From positions 1 to 64,000 of the forward strand of contig BMSM01000011.1 in the NCBI GenBank assembly GCA_014649155.1: 64,000 nt of DNA, in the 5' to 3' direction. The position numbers and the translations under genes are program-made. Within the stretch, counting starts at the first letter, position 1; each line of letters starts with the position of its first letter. Shown here in pieces: positions 25,198-33,992 of the stretch. The notes beneath the pieces are model-generated. The model was not told the DNA's origin. It did not search any database and saw only the letters and a list, made by a program, of their open reading frames with translations. The DNA is from Streptomyces griseoviridis. Lineage in GTDB: Bacteria; Actinomycetota; Actinomycetes; Streptomycetales; Streptomycetaceae.

Positions 25198-26532
25198 ATG
25201 ACCGCACTTCCGCAGGAGCGCCGTCTCGTCACCGCCGTCCCCGGACCGAAGTCGCAGGAGCTCCAGGCTCGCCGCAGCGCCGCGGTGGCGCGGGGCGTGG
25301 GCTCCACGCTGCCGGTCTTCGTCACCCGCGCCGGCGGCGGCATCATCGAGGACGTCGACGGCAACCGCCTGATCGACTTCGGTTCCGGCATCGCCGTGAC
25401 CAGCGTCGGCGCCTCCGCCGAGGCCGTCGTCCGCAGGGCGTCCGCGCAGCTCGCCGACTTCACCCACACCTGTTTCATGGTGACGCCGTACGAGGGGTAC
25501 GTCGCCGTCGCCGAGGCGCTGGCCGAGCTGACGCCGGGCGACCACGCCAAGAAGTCGGCGCTGTTCAACAGCGGCGCCGAGGCCGTCGAGAACGCCGTCA
25601 AGATCGCCCGCGCGTACACCAAGCGGCAGGCGGTGGTCGTCTTCGACCACGGCTACCACGGCCGGACCAACCTCACCATGGCGCTGACCGCGAAGAACAT
25701 GCCGTACAAGCACGGCTTCGGGCCGTTCGCGCCCGAGGTGTACCGCGTCCCGGTCGCCTACGGCTACCGCTGGCCGACCGGCCCGGAGAACGCCGGCCCG
25801 GAGGCCGCCGCGCAGGCGATCGACCAGATCTCCAAGCAGGTCGGCGCGGAGAACGTCGCCGCGGTCATCATCGAGCCGGTGCTCGGCGAGGGCGGCTTCA
25901 TCGAGCCGGCCAAGGGCTTCCTGCCGGCGATCCGGCAGTTCGCCGCCGACCACGGCATCGTCTTCGTAGCCGACGAGATCCAGTCCGGCTTCTGCCGCAC
26001 CGGCCAGTGGTTCGCCTGCGAGGACGAGGGCATCGTCCCCGACCTGATCACCACCGCCAAGGGCATCGCGGGCGGCCTGCCGCTGGCCGCCGTCACCGGC
26101 CGCGCCGAGATCATGGACGCCGCCCACGCGGGCGGCCTCGGCGGCACCTACGGTGGCAACCCGGTGGCCTGCGCGGGCGCGCTCGGCGCCATCGAGACGA
26201 TGAAGGAGCTGGACCTCAACGCCGCCGCCCGGCGCATCGAGGAGGTCATGAAGACACGCCTCACCGCCATGGCCGAGAAGTTCGACGTCATCGGCGACGT
26301 CCGGGGCCGCGGCGCGATGATCGCCGTGGAGCTGGTCAAGGACCGTACGACGAAGGAGCCGGCCCCGGAGGCGGCCGCCGCGCTCGCCAAGGCCTGCCAC
26401 ACCGCCGGCCTGGTGGTCCTGACCTGCGGCACCTACGGCAACGTGCTCCGCTTCCTGCCGCCGCTGGTCATCGGCGAGGAGCTGCTGAACGAGGGCCTCG
26501 ACATCATCGAGCAGGCCTTCGCCGGCGTCTGA
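25198..26532 (+). CDS. gabT: 4-aminobutyrate aminotransferase
   Basis: PLP-dependent class III transaminase of 444 aa that moves the amino group of GABA to 2-oxoglutarate, giving succinic semialdehyde. Motifs: FNSGAEAVENAVK, the DHGYHGRT loop, VADEIQSG (cofactor aspartate) and the Schiff-base lysine K288 in TTAKGIAGG. CAGGAG stands before the ATG. It is divergent from the P-loop ATPase gene. Together with an aldehyde dehydrogenase it would complete the GABA shunt into succinate. Confidence 0.94.
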   Translation: MTALPQERRLVTAVPGPKSQELQARRSAAVARGVGSTLPVFVTRAGGGIIEDVDGNRLIDFGSGIAVTSVGASAEAVVRRASAQLADFTHTCFMVTPYEGYVAVAEALAELTPGDHAKKSALFNSGAEAVENAVKIARAYTKRQAVVVFDHGYHGRTNLTMALTAKNMPYKHGFGPFAPEVYRVPVAYGYRWPTGPENAGPEAAAQAIDQISKQVGAENVAAVIIEPVLGEGGFIEPAKGFLPAIRQFAADHGIVFVADEIQSGFCRTGQWFACEDEGIVPDLITTAKGIAGGLPLAAVTGRAEIMDAAHAGGLGGTYGGNPVACAGALGAIETMKELDLNAAARRIEEVMKTRLTAMAEKFDVIGDVRGRGAMIAVELVKDRTTKEPAPEAAAALAKACHTAGLVVLTCGTYGNVLRFLPPLVIGEELLNEGLDIIEQAFAGV

Positions 26533-26698
26533 GGTCCCCGCCGGGTCCCGCCGGGCCCGGCCCGCCCCGCGCATCCGAGCCGTCCGCCGCTCGCCTGCTC
26601 CCGCGAGCGGCAGAGCGTGTGAAGAAGGTGTGCGGGGTGGATGGCAGGACGCCGATGTCCCTGTCGCCGGCCCACCCCCTGACGTAGGTTCTACGCAG

Positions 26699-27547
26699 AT
26701 GAGAGATACACCCCGTCCGCAGGGAACTGCGGGCGACTCCAGGCCGGGGCCTCCCCAGCTACGGCCTGGTCGTGCCCTCGCGCACACCACCGGAGCCTCC
26801 GGCTCCGGGTCTCCTCACCGATCGGACGGTCGCACGCCCCAGACCCCCCGGGGCGGGCGACGTTCCGGTCCGAACGGCCGCCCCGGAACCACCCCCCCTG
26901 TTCCGGGGCGGCCGTCCCTCTTCCTCCTCCTGCCCTGCCTGCTGCTGGCGCTCTTCGCGGTGCTCACCTGGCAGGTGCGCGTGGACGGGCCGCTGATCGG
27001 GGCGGACGAGCGGCTGAGCCGGGCCCTGGTCCGCCCGGACCGGTTCTCCGAGCGGCTCTCCGACCTCGGCAACATCCCGGTGGCGGTGCCCGTCCTCGGC
27101 GTGGCGCTGGGCTGGGCGGCCTGGCGCGGACGGGCCGCCGGCCGGCCCCGGTGGTGGCTGCCGCCCGTGGCCGGCGCGGTCCTGATGGCCCTGGTCCCGG
27201 CGCTGGTGGTGCCGCTCAAGCTCTGGACCGGCCGGCCCGGCACCCCGGCGGTGGCGCCGGGCACCGGTTACTTCCCTTCGGGCCACACCGCCACCGCCGT
27301 CGTCGCCTACGGCGCGGCGGTGGTGGTGCTGCTGCCCCTGCTGCGCCCGGCCGCCGCCCGCCGGTGGCTCGTCCTGGCCGGTACGGTCCTCGTCCTCGCC
27401 GTCTCCTACGGGCTGGTCCGGCGGGGCTACCACTGGCCGCTGGATGTCGCGGCCAGCTGGTGCCTGTTCGGCGCGGGCCTGTGCGGCCTGCGGCTGCTGC
27501 CCGGCCACCGCCGCCCCCGCCGACGCGAGGACCGCGGGCCCCGCTGA
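26699..27547 (+). CDS. PAP2-family membrane phosphatase
   Basis: Integral membrane lipid or isoprenoid phosphatase of 282 aa. The three catalytic blocks are present: KLWTGRP (174-180), PSGH (193-196) and RRGYHWPLD with H245 and D249. About five membrane segments follow a long polar, proline-rich N-terminus of about 70 residues. The start is uncertain: the ATG at 26699 has no clear ribosome site, and the frame is also open to 26630. The role (undecaprenyl-PP, phosphatidate or other) cannot be told from sequence. Confidence 0.78.
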   Translation: MRDTPRPQGTAGDSRPGPPQLRPGRALAHTTGASGSGSPHRSDGRTPQTPRGGRRSGPNGRPGTTPPVPGRPSLFLLLPCLLLALFAVLTWQVRVDGPLIGADERLSRALVRPDRFSERLSDLGNIPVAVPVLGVALGWAAWRGRAAGRPRWWLPPVAGAVLMALVPALVVPLKLWTGRPGTPAVAPGTGYFPSGHTATAVVAYGAAVVVLLPLLRPAAARRWLVLAGTVLVLAVSYGLVRRGYHWPLDVAASWCLFGAGLCGLRLLPGHRRPRRREDRGPR

Positions 27548-27565
27548 GGCGAGGTCCGCCCGCCT

Positions 27566-28030
27566 CTACCCCCTCCAGCGCCCCTCCCCTCCCGCCGGCC
27601 CGGCCACCGCCTCGTGCATCGCCAGTTCCAGCAGGGCCGGGTCGGTGAGGGTGCCGGAGCCGTCCGGCGGGATCAGCCAGCGCACACCGCCGGACGGGAG
27701 CCGGCCGGGGTGGGGCACGACGATCCAGGTGCCGGCCCCGGCCGTGCGCACCCCGGTGCCCAGCCAGCGCGCCGCGGTGCCCGGCGGCACCAGGAACCCG
27801 ACGCGGGCGTCGCCGAAGTCGGCGAGCACCGGGCCGGGCCGGTCCAGGACCCGGGTCAGGACGTCGAGGGTGGGGTAGCCGAGCCGGCCCGGCAGGATGA
27901 GGACGTCCCAGGCCCGCCCGGCCGGCAGCAGGGCGGTCCCCAAGGGGTTGCGCTCCCACTCCAGACGGCAGACCTCCGGGTCCGGTGCCACAGCTGCCAG
28001 CCACTCCGCCGCCGTCTTCGCCCCAGGCAT
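27566..28030 (-). CDS. Conserved small hypothetical protein
   Basis: 154-aa protein with no motif I can name. The segment WDVLILPGRLGYPTLDVL followed by GFLVPPGTAARW and GVRWLIPPDGSG resembles small Streptomyces proteins that are sometimes labelled as bifunctional primase/polymerase N-terminal domain proteins, but catalytic residues of that family are not evident. GAGGGAGG precedes the ATG. It is convergent with the PAP2 gene and 18 bases from it. Confidence 0.6.
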   Translation of the reverse strand: MPGAKTAAEWLAAVAPDPEVCRLEWERNPLGTALLPAGRAWDVLILPGRLGYPTLDVLTRVLDRPGPVLADFGDARVGFLVPPGTAARWLGTGVRTAGAGTWIVVPHPGRLPSGGVRWLIPPDGSGTLTDPALLELAMHEAVAGPAGGEGRWRG

Positions 28031-28370
28031 GTGAAGACCTCCCTCTTCTCTTCGTGGACGCGGGTGCGTCACGGGAGAGAGGGCGGTCACCCGCCGGGCA
28101 TTACGCGGGTCGCGGCACCCCGCGGGGGTGAAGCGGGTCACAGCCGGGGCCACCGGCGCGCACTCCCCCGCGTGCCGGGCACGGACCAGGGCCTGTCGTT
28201 CGGATCAGGTCGCGGGGAATCGGCTGCGTCTTCCTAACGCCGGTGAGCGGGGCCTGGTGCGTGCGGATGCGAGGCGGAGGAGGGAGTCGACGCGGAGGGT
28301 CGGCGAGTGACGTCAACGCGGCAGGTGCGCGCCAGGCCCCGCGTCCGCGGCGTGATCCGAACGACCGGCC
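28031..28370. other. Gene-free region holding a MITE-like element
   Basis: 340 bases without a credible gene. The right half is the inverted-repeat element described separately. The left half (28031-28186) serves as the upstream region of the hypothetical gene; I see nothing else in it. Confidence 0.6.
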
Positions 28371-28372
28371 CT
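28188..28372. mobile_element. 185-bp MITE-like inverted-repeat element
   Basis: Outer inverted repeats of 20 bp: AGGGCCTGTCGTTCGGATCA at 28188-28207 and its near-complement at 28353-28372 (19 of 20 match). Nested inside is a second pair, GCGGGGCCTGGTGCGTGC at 28247-28264 against 28325-28342 (16 of 18). There is no transposase frame. The right end lies on CTAG, whose TAG is the stop codon of the amine oxidase gene. The left flank reads CCAG at the same place, which could be a decayed copy of a CTAG target. Confidence 0.7.
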
Positions 28373-29789
28373 AGCTGTCGAAGCCGAGCCCGAACCGGTC
28401 CAGCGTCCGCAGCCACAGGTTGCGCCGGCCGTCGTGGGCGTCCGCGCGGGCCAGCGACCACTTGGTCAGCGCGATCCCGGTCCAGGCGAACGGCTCGGGC
28501 GGGAACGGCAGCGGCTTGCGGCGGACCATCTCCAGCTCGGTCCGCTCGGTCCGCTCCCCCGCCAGCAGGTCGAGCATCACCTCGGCGCCGAACCGGGTCG
28601 CGCCGACGCCGAGGCCGGTGTACCCGGCGGCGTAGGCGACCCGGCCCCGGTGGGCGGTGCCGAAGAACGCCGAGAAGCGGGAGCAGGTGTCGATGGCCCC
28701 GCCCCAGGCGTGGGTGAAGCGGACGCCCTCCAGCTGCGGGAAGCAGGTGAAGAAGTGCGCGGCGAGCCTCGCGTGGGTCGCGGGCCGGTCGTCGTACTCG
28801 GCGCGGACCCGGCCGCCGTAGTGGTGGACCGCGTCGTAGCCGCCCCACAGGACGCGGTTGTCGGCGGAGAGCCGGAAGTAGTGGAACTGGTTGGCGCTGT
28901 CGGCCAGGCCCTGGCGGCCCCGCCAGCCGACCGAGGCGAGCTGCGCCTCGGTGAGCGGCTCGGTCATCAGGGCGTAGTCGTAGACGGGGACGGTGTAGGC
29001 GCGGGTCCGGCGGACCAGGCTGGGGAAGACGTTGGTGCCGAGGGCGACCGCGCGGGCGCGGACCGAGCCGTACGGGGTGCGGACGGCCATCCCGGTGCCG
29101 TACGGCCGGAGGGTGAGCGCGGGGGTGTGCTCGTAGACCCGGACGCCGAGGGCGAGGCAGGCCCGCTTCAGGCCCCAGGCGAGCCGCGCGGGGTTGAGCA
29201 GGGCGACGCCCCGGCGGTCGTACAGGCCGGCCCGGAAGGTGGGGGAGGCGACCTGTTCCCGTACGGCGTCGGCGTCGAGGTACGTGATGCCGTCGGCGAG
29301 GCCCGCGCGGTGGATCTCCTCGTACCAGTCCCTCAGTTCGCGTTCCTGGTAGGGCTCGGTGGCGAGGTCGATCTCGCCGGTGCGCTCGAAGTCGCAGTCC
29401 AGGGAGTACCGGGTGACGGCCTCCTCGATGGCGTCGAGGTTGCGGGCGCCCAGCTCCTCCAGCGTGTGGATCTCGCCGGGCCAGCGGGCGAGTCCGTTGG
29501 CCAGGCCGTGGGTGAGGGAGGCGGCGCAGAAGCCGCCGTTGCGGCCGGAGGCGGCCCAGCCCGTCTCCCGGCCCTCCACCAGGACGACGTCCCGGCCGGG
29601 GTCGCGTTCCTTGGCGAGCAGCGCGGTCCACAGCCCGCTGTAGCCGCCGCCGACGACCAGCAGGTCGCAGGTCTCGGCACCGGTGAGGGCGGACTCGGCG
29701 CGGGGGCGGCCGGGGTCGTCCAGCCAGTACGGCACCGGCTGGGCGTCGGAAAGAGACGTGGTCCAACGGGTCATGGCGCTCGGGGCCAT
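28371..29789 (-). CDS. puuB: PuuB-like FAD-dependent amine oxidase
   Basis: DAO-family flavoprotein of 472 aa, related to gamma-glutamylputrescine oxidase. The ADP-binding motif is VVGGGYSGLWTALL (about 45-58); GRNGGFC and the C-terminal GYTGLGVGATRFGA flavin motif are present. The ATG at 29789 follows AGGGAG. It lies 20 bases after potC and ends the minus-strand run aldehyde dehydrogenase-potD-potA-potB-potC-puuB, so it should oxidise an imported polyamine or its glutamyl conjugate. The TAG stop codon is at the border of the inverted-repeat element. Confidence 0.84.
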   Translation of the reverse strand: MAPSAMTRWTTSLSDAQPVPYWLDDPGRPRAESALTGAETCDLLVVGGGYSGLWTALLAKERDPGRDVVLVEGRETGWAASGRNGGFCAASLTHGLANGLARWPGEIHTLEELGARNLDAIEEAVTRYSLDCDFERTGEIDLATEPYQERELRDWYEEIHRAGLADGITYLDADAVREQVASPTFRAGLYDRRGVALLNPARLAWGLKRACLALGVRVYEHTPALTLRPYGTGMAVRTPYGSVRARAVALGTNVFPSLVRRTRAYTVPVYDYALMTEPLTEAQLASVGWRGRQGLADSANQFHYFRLSADNRVLWGGYDAVHHYGGRVRAEYDDRPATHARLAAHFFTCFPQLEGVRFTHAWGGAIDTCSRFSAFFGTAHRGRVAYAAGYTGLGVGATRFGAEVMLDLLAGERTERTELEMVRRKPLPFPPEPFAWTGIALTKWSLARADAHDGRRNLWLRTLDRFGLGFDS

Positions 29790-29809
29790 GATGTCAACTC
29801 CCTACGGAA

Positions 29810-30616
29810 TCATGCTTTCGGTCGGGTCCGGCGACGGCCGGCGGCCATCGAGACGAGGACGAGCAGGACGGCGACGGCGAACATGGCCGTCCCGATGACG
29901 TTGATCTGTACGGGCGTGCCGCGCTGTGCCGAGCCCCAGACGAACATGGGGAAGGTGACGGTCGAGCCCGCGTTGAAATTGGTGATGATGAAATCGTCGA
30001 AGGAGAGCGCGAAGGCCAGCAGCGCCCCGGCCGCTATGCCGGGGGCGGCGATGGGCAGGGTGACCCGGAGGAAGGTCTGGAAAGGGCCGGCGTAGAGGTC
30101 CTGGGCGGCCTGTTCCAGTGTGGGGTCCATCGACATGACGCGGGCCTTCACGGCCGTCACGACGAAACTCAGGCAGAACATGATGTGGGCGATGAGGATC
30201 GTCCAGAAACCGAGCCGCGCGCCCATGTTGAGGAACAGGGTGAGCAGCGAGGCGGCCATGACGACCTCCGGCATCGCCATCGGCAGGAAGATCAGCGAGT
30301 TGACGGCGCCGCGCGCCCGGAAGCGGTAGCGGACCAGCGCGAAGGCGATCGCGGTGCCCAGCGCGGTCGCGCCGAGCGTCGCCCAGAAGGCGATCCGGAG
30401 GCTGAGGGTGAGGGAGCCGCACAGGTCGGCGACTCCGCACGGGTCCTGCCAGGCGTCCGTCGAGAATTCCTGCCATTCGTAATTGAAACGGCCGGCCGGC
30501 CGGTTGAAGGAGAACACCGTGACGACGATGTTCGGCAGCAGGAGATAGGCGAGCGTCAGCAGTCCGGCGAGGACGACCAGATTGCGCTTGAGCCAGGTGA
30601 CGAAGGGCGTCATCAC
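29810..30616 (-). CDS. potC: Polyamine ABC transporter permease (PotC-like)
   Basis: Membrane subunit of 268 aa with six hydrophobic segments. The EAA-type loop is LEQAAQDLYAGPFQTFLRV and the family motif LSFDDFIITNF is present. The GTG at 30616 overlaps the potB stop codon by 4 bases; an ATG follows at once and could also serve. Partner of potB and potA in spermidine/putrescine uptake. Confidence 0.88.
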   Translation of the reverse strand: MMTPFVTWLKRNLVVLAGLLTLAYLLLPNIVVTVFSFNRPAGRFNYEWQEFSTDAWQDPCGVADLCGSLTLSLRIAFWATLGATALGTAIAFALVRYRFRARGAVNSLIFLPMAMPEVVMAASLLTLFLNMGARLGFWTILIAHIMFCLSFVVTAVKARVMSMDPTLEQAAQDLYAGPFQTFLRVTLPIAAPGIAAGALLAFALSFDDFIITNFNAGSTVTFPMFVWGSAQRGTPVQINVIGTAMFAVAVLLVLVSMAAGRRRTRPKA

Positions 30617-31536
30617 ACCAGGTCCTCCGTGCCGGATTTACGGATGTAGAGCGTGACCATGACGAGGATCGCGGCCATCAGGATGAAGGAGAGCGCGGCG
30701 GCCGTCGGATAGTCCAGGACCCGCAGGAACTGGGTCTGGATGACATTGCCGACCATACGGGTGTCGGTGGAGCCGAGCAGGTCGGCGTTGACGTAGTCGC
30801 CGGTGGCCGGGATGAAGGTCAGCAGGGTGCCGGAGACCACGCCCGGCGTCGACAGCGGGAAGGTGACCTTCCGGAAGGTCGTGAAGGGCGTGGCGTACAG
30901 GTCCCCGGCGGCCTCGTGCAGCCGCCCGTCGATCCGCTCCAGGGAGGTGTACAGCGGCAGGATCATGAACGGCAGGAAGTTGTACGTCAGACCGCAGACC
31001 ACCGCGAGCGGGGTGGCGAGCACCCGGTCGCCGGCCGTCCAGCCGAGCCAGCTCGTGACGTCCAGGACGTGCAGGGTGTTCAGGGCGCCGACGACCGGGC
31101 CGCCGTCCGCCAGGATCGTCTTCCAGGCGAGGGTGCGGATCAGGAAGCTGGTGAAGAACGGCGCGATCACCAGGATCATGATCAGGTTCCGCCAGCGCCC
31201 CGCGCGGAAGGCGATCAGATACGCCAGCGGGTAGCCGAGCAGCAGGCAGAGCACGGTCGCGGCGGCGGCGTAGGCGACCGAGCGCAGGAACTGCGGCCAG
31301 TACGCGGACAGGGCGTCCCAGTAGGTGGCGACGTGCCAGGTGACCTTGTAACCCTCTTCCAGGGAGCCGGTCTGCACGGAGGTGGACGCCTGGTAGATCA
31401 TCGGCAGCGCGAAGAAGACGATCAGCCAGAGGATGCCGGGGAGCAGCAGCCAGTACGGGGTGAGGCGGCCGCGGCGGCGTGGGGGTTCGCCCGCCGCCGG
31501 CGCGGTCGGGGGCGCCTCGGTGAGGGTGGCGGTCAT
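30613..31536 (-). CDS. potB: Polyamine ABC transporter permease (PotB-like)
   Basis: Membrane subunit of 307 aa. The EAA-type loop is LHEAAGDLYATPFTTFRKVTFPL and six membrane segments are seen. Motifs APFFTSFLIRTLAWKTIL and IPATGDYVNADLLG are typical of PotB. The ATG overlaps the potA stop codon by one base (TGATG). Confidence 0.88.
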   Translation of the reverse strand: MTATLTEAPPTAPAAGEPPRRRGRLTPYWLLLPGILWLIVFFALPMIYQASTSVQTGSLEEGYKVTWHVATYWDALSAYWPQFLRSVAYAAAATVLCLLLGYPLAYLIAFRAGRWRNLIMILVIAPFFTSFLIRTLAWKTILADGGPVVGALNTLHVLDVTSWLGWTAGDRVLATPLAVVCGLTYNFLPFMILPLYTSLERIDGRLHEAAGDLYATPFTTFRKVTFPLSTPGVVSGTLLTFIPATGDYVNADLLGSTDTRMVGNVIQTQFLRVLDYPTAAALSFILMAAILVMVTLYIRKSGTEDLV

Positions 31537-32684
31537 CAGGCGGCCTCTTCCACGCCCGCCTCGGCGTCCTGGGCGGCGTCCAGGCCGAAGGTGTGGGCGG
31601 GGCTCCAGTGCAGGACGACCTCGGCGCCGGGCACCAGCCGGGGGTCCCGTTCGACGTTCTGGACGTAGACCGCGAAGTCGCGGCAGACCGGGCTGTCGAT
31701 GACGTACTGCGTGGAGACACCGAGGAAACTGGCGTCCCTGATGGTGCCGGTGATGCGGTTGCGGCCCTCGGGGACCGCGCCGGCGTCGGCGGCGGGGGTG
31801 AGGGCGATCTTCTCCGGGCGGACACCGACCAGGATCGTGCCGCCGGGGGCCGGGGCGGTGCCGCACCGGTCGGCGGGGAGGGTGAGCCTGCCGCCGCCCG
31901 CCTTCACCACGAGGTCCGCGCCGCTGCGGCCGTCCACCCCGGCCTCGATGAAGTTGGAGGTGCCGAGGAAGTTGGCGACGAAGGTGGTGCGCGGGTTCTC
32001 GTACAGGCCGGCGGGGGTGCCGAGCTGTTCGACACGGCCGGCGTTCATCACGGCGACCGTGTCGGCCATGGTCATGGCCTCCTCTTGGTCGTGGGTGACG
32101 TGCACGAAGGTGATGCCGACCTCGGTCTGGATGCGCTTGAGCTCCAGTTGCATCTGGCGGCGCAGCTTGAGGTCGAGGGCGCCGAGCGGTTCGTCGAGGA
32201 GCAGCACCTTGGGGTGGTTGATCAGCGCGCGGGCGACGGCGACGCGCTGCTGCTGGCCGCCGGAGAGCCGGTGGGGCTTCTTCCGGGCCTGCTCCCCGAG
32301 CTGGACGAGGTCGAGCATCTCGCCGACCTGCCGTTTCACGCTCCTGATACCACGGCGGCGCAGTCCGAAGGCGACGTTCTCGAAGACGTCGAGGTGCGGG
32401 AAGAGGGCGTACGACTGGAAGACGGTGTTCACCGGCCGCTTGTACGGGGGGAGGCGGGTGACGTCCTGGTCGCCGAGGCGCACGGTCCCGGCGGAGGGTT
32501 CCTCCAGTCCGGCGATCATGCGCAGGGTGGTGGTCTTGCCGCAGCCGGAGGCGCCGAGCAGGGCGAAGAAGGAGCCCTGCGGGACGGTCAGGTCGAGCGG
32601 GTGCACGGCGGTGAAGGAGCCGTAGGTCTTGGCTATGCCGGTGAGGCGGACGTCGCCGCCGTGGTCGTCGGTCATCGTGGTCAC
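31536..32684 (-). CDS. potA: Polyamine ABC transporter ATPase (PotA-like)
   Basis: ATPase subunit of 382 aa. Walker A GASGCGKTT (about 44-52), Q-loop FQSYALFPHL, signature LSGGQQQR, Walker B VLLLDEPLGALD and H-loop VTHDQEE are all intact. A C-terminal TOBE-type regulatory domain (from about 270) follows. The GTG at 32684 overlaps the potD stop codon by 4 bases; an in-frame ATG at 32675 is an alternative. Confidence 0.92.
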   Translation of the reverse strand: MTTMTDDHGGDVRLTGIAKTYGSFTAVHPLDLTVPQGSFFALLGASGCGKTTTLRMIAGLEEPSAGTVRLGDQDVTRLPPYKRPVNTVFQSYALFPHLDVFENVAFGLRRRGIRSVKRQVGEMLDLVQLGEQARKKPHRLSGGQQQRVAVARALINHPKVLLLDEPLGALDLKLRRQMQLELKRIQTEVGITFVHVTHDQEEAMTMADTVAVMNAGRVEQLGTPAGLYENPRTTFVANFLGTSNFIEAGVDGRSGADLVVKAGGGRLTLPADRCGTAPAPGGTILVGVRPEKIALTPAADAGAVPEGRNRITGTIRDASFLGVSTQYVIDSPVCRDFAVYVQNVERDPRLVPGAEVVLHWSPAHTFGLDAAQDAEAGVEEAA

Positions 32685-33928
32685 GCCCCAGTGAGCTTCG
32701 CGAACTTGGCCTCGTAGTCCGTCTCTTCCTTCGCGCTGAGCGAGCGGAAGGAGCGGGACTTGGCCTGCATGGCCTGGTCAGGGAGGATCAGCGGATTCGC
32801 CGCCGCGTCCGGGTCGATCTTCGCCAGTTCGTCCTTCACTCCGTCGACGGGGCAGACGTAGTTGATGTAGGCGGCGAGTTCGGCGGCGGCCTTCGGCTCG
32901 TAGTAGTGGTCGATGAGCCGTTCGGCGTTGGTCTTGTGCCGGGCTTTGCTGGGGACCAGCAGGTTGTCGCTGGAGGTGAGGTAGCCGCTGTCCGGTATGA
33001 GGAAGTCGACGTCGGGGTTGTCCGCCTTGAGCTGGACGACGTCGCCGGCCCAGGCGAGGCAGGCGGCGAAGTCGCCCTTGCTGAGGTCGGAGGTGTAGTC
33101 GTTGCCGGTGAAGCGGCGGATCTGGCCCTTGTCGACGGCCCGCTGGAGGCGGGCGACGGCGGCGTCGTAGTCGTCGTCGGTGAACCGGCCGGGGTCCTTG
33201 CCCATGTCGAGCAGGGCCATGCCCATGGTGTCGCGCATCTCGGTCAGCAGACCGACGCGGCCCTTGAGCTTCGGGTGGTCCAACAGGTCGGAGAGGGTCG
33301 TGACCTCGATGCCGTCCAGCGCCTTCCTGTTGTAGGCGATGACGGTGGAGATGCCCTGCCAGGGGTAGGAGTAGGCACGGCCGGGGTCCCAGTCGGGGGT
33401 GCGGAACTGGGGCGAGAGGTTGGCGAAGGCGTGCGGCAGGTTCGACGGGTCGAGCTTCTGCGCCCAGCCGAGGCGGATGAGGCGCGCGGCGAGCCAGTCG
33501 GTGAGGACGATCAGGTCCCGCCCGGTGTCCTGTCCGGCGGCGAGCTGGGGCTTGATCTTGCCGAAGAACTCGTTGTTGTCGTTGATGTCCTCGGTGTAGG
33601 TGACCTTGATGCCCGTGCGCGCGGTGAACGCGTCCAGGGTCGGGTGGGTCTTCCCGCTGTCGTCGACGTCCATGTACTCGGTCCAGTTGGAGAAGGCGAG
33701 CCTCTTCTCCTTCGCCGAGTGGTCCGTCGCGGAGGTGCCGCCCTCGGTGCGGCCGGCGGCGGGGATGCCGCAGGCGCCGAGCGCGGCGGCGCCGCCGGCC
33801 GTGAGCGCGCCCGCGGCCGAGGCGCGCAGCAGCGAGCGGCGGGTCAGGGCGGCCCGGCCGCCGCGCGCACTGCGCCGTACGGCGGCCAGCTGGACCGGGG
33901 TGAGACGGTCGGGCTCGTACTGCTCCAT
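32681..33928 (-). CDS. potD: Polyamine-binding lipoprotein (PotD-like)
   Basis: Extracellular binding protein of 415 aa. A Tat-like signal (TRRSLLRAS, RR at 30-31) and a lipobox LGAC with C53 give a lipid anchor. The mature part begins with LAFSNWTEYMD, typical of the spermidine/putrescine family, and contains YPWQGISTVIAYN. The ATG at 33928 is chosen because it gives a signal sequence; the frame is open further upstream into the aldehyde dehydrogenase gap. It lies 64 bases after that gene. Confidence 0.9.
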   Translation of the reverse strand: MEQYEPDRLTPVQLAAVRRSARGGRAALTRRSLLRASAAGALTAGGAAALGACGIPAAGRTEGGTSATDHSAKEKRLAFSNWTEYMDVDDSGKTHPTLDAFTARTGIKVTYTEDINDNNEFFGKIKPQLAAGQDTGRDLIVLTDWLAARLIRLGWAQKLDPSNLPHAFANLSPQFRTPDWDPGRAYSYPWQGISTVIAYNRKALDGIEVTTLSDLLDHPKLKGRVGLLTEMRDTMGMALLDMGKDPGRFTDDDYDAAVARLQRAVDKGQIRRFTGNDYTSDLSKGDFAACLAWAGDVVQLKADNPDVDFLIPDSGYLTSSDNLLVPSKARHKTNAERLIDHYYEPKAAAELAAYINYVCPVDGVKDELAKIDPDAAANPLILPDQAMQAKSRSFRSLSAKEETDYEAKFAKLTGA

Positions 33929-33992
33929 ACGTGGGGTGCCCTTTCGGCTGCGGTCGGCCGTGGTCGGCGGCCTGCGGTGACGGCTACCGGTA

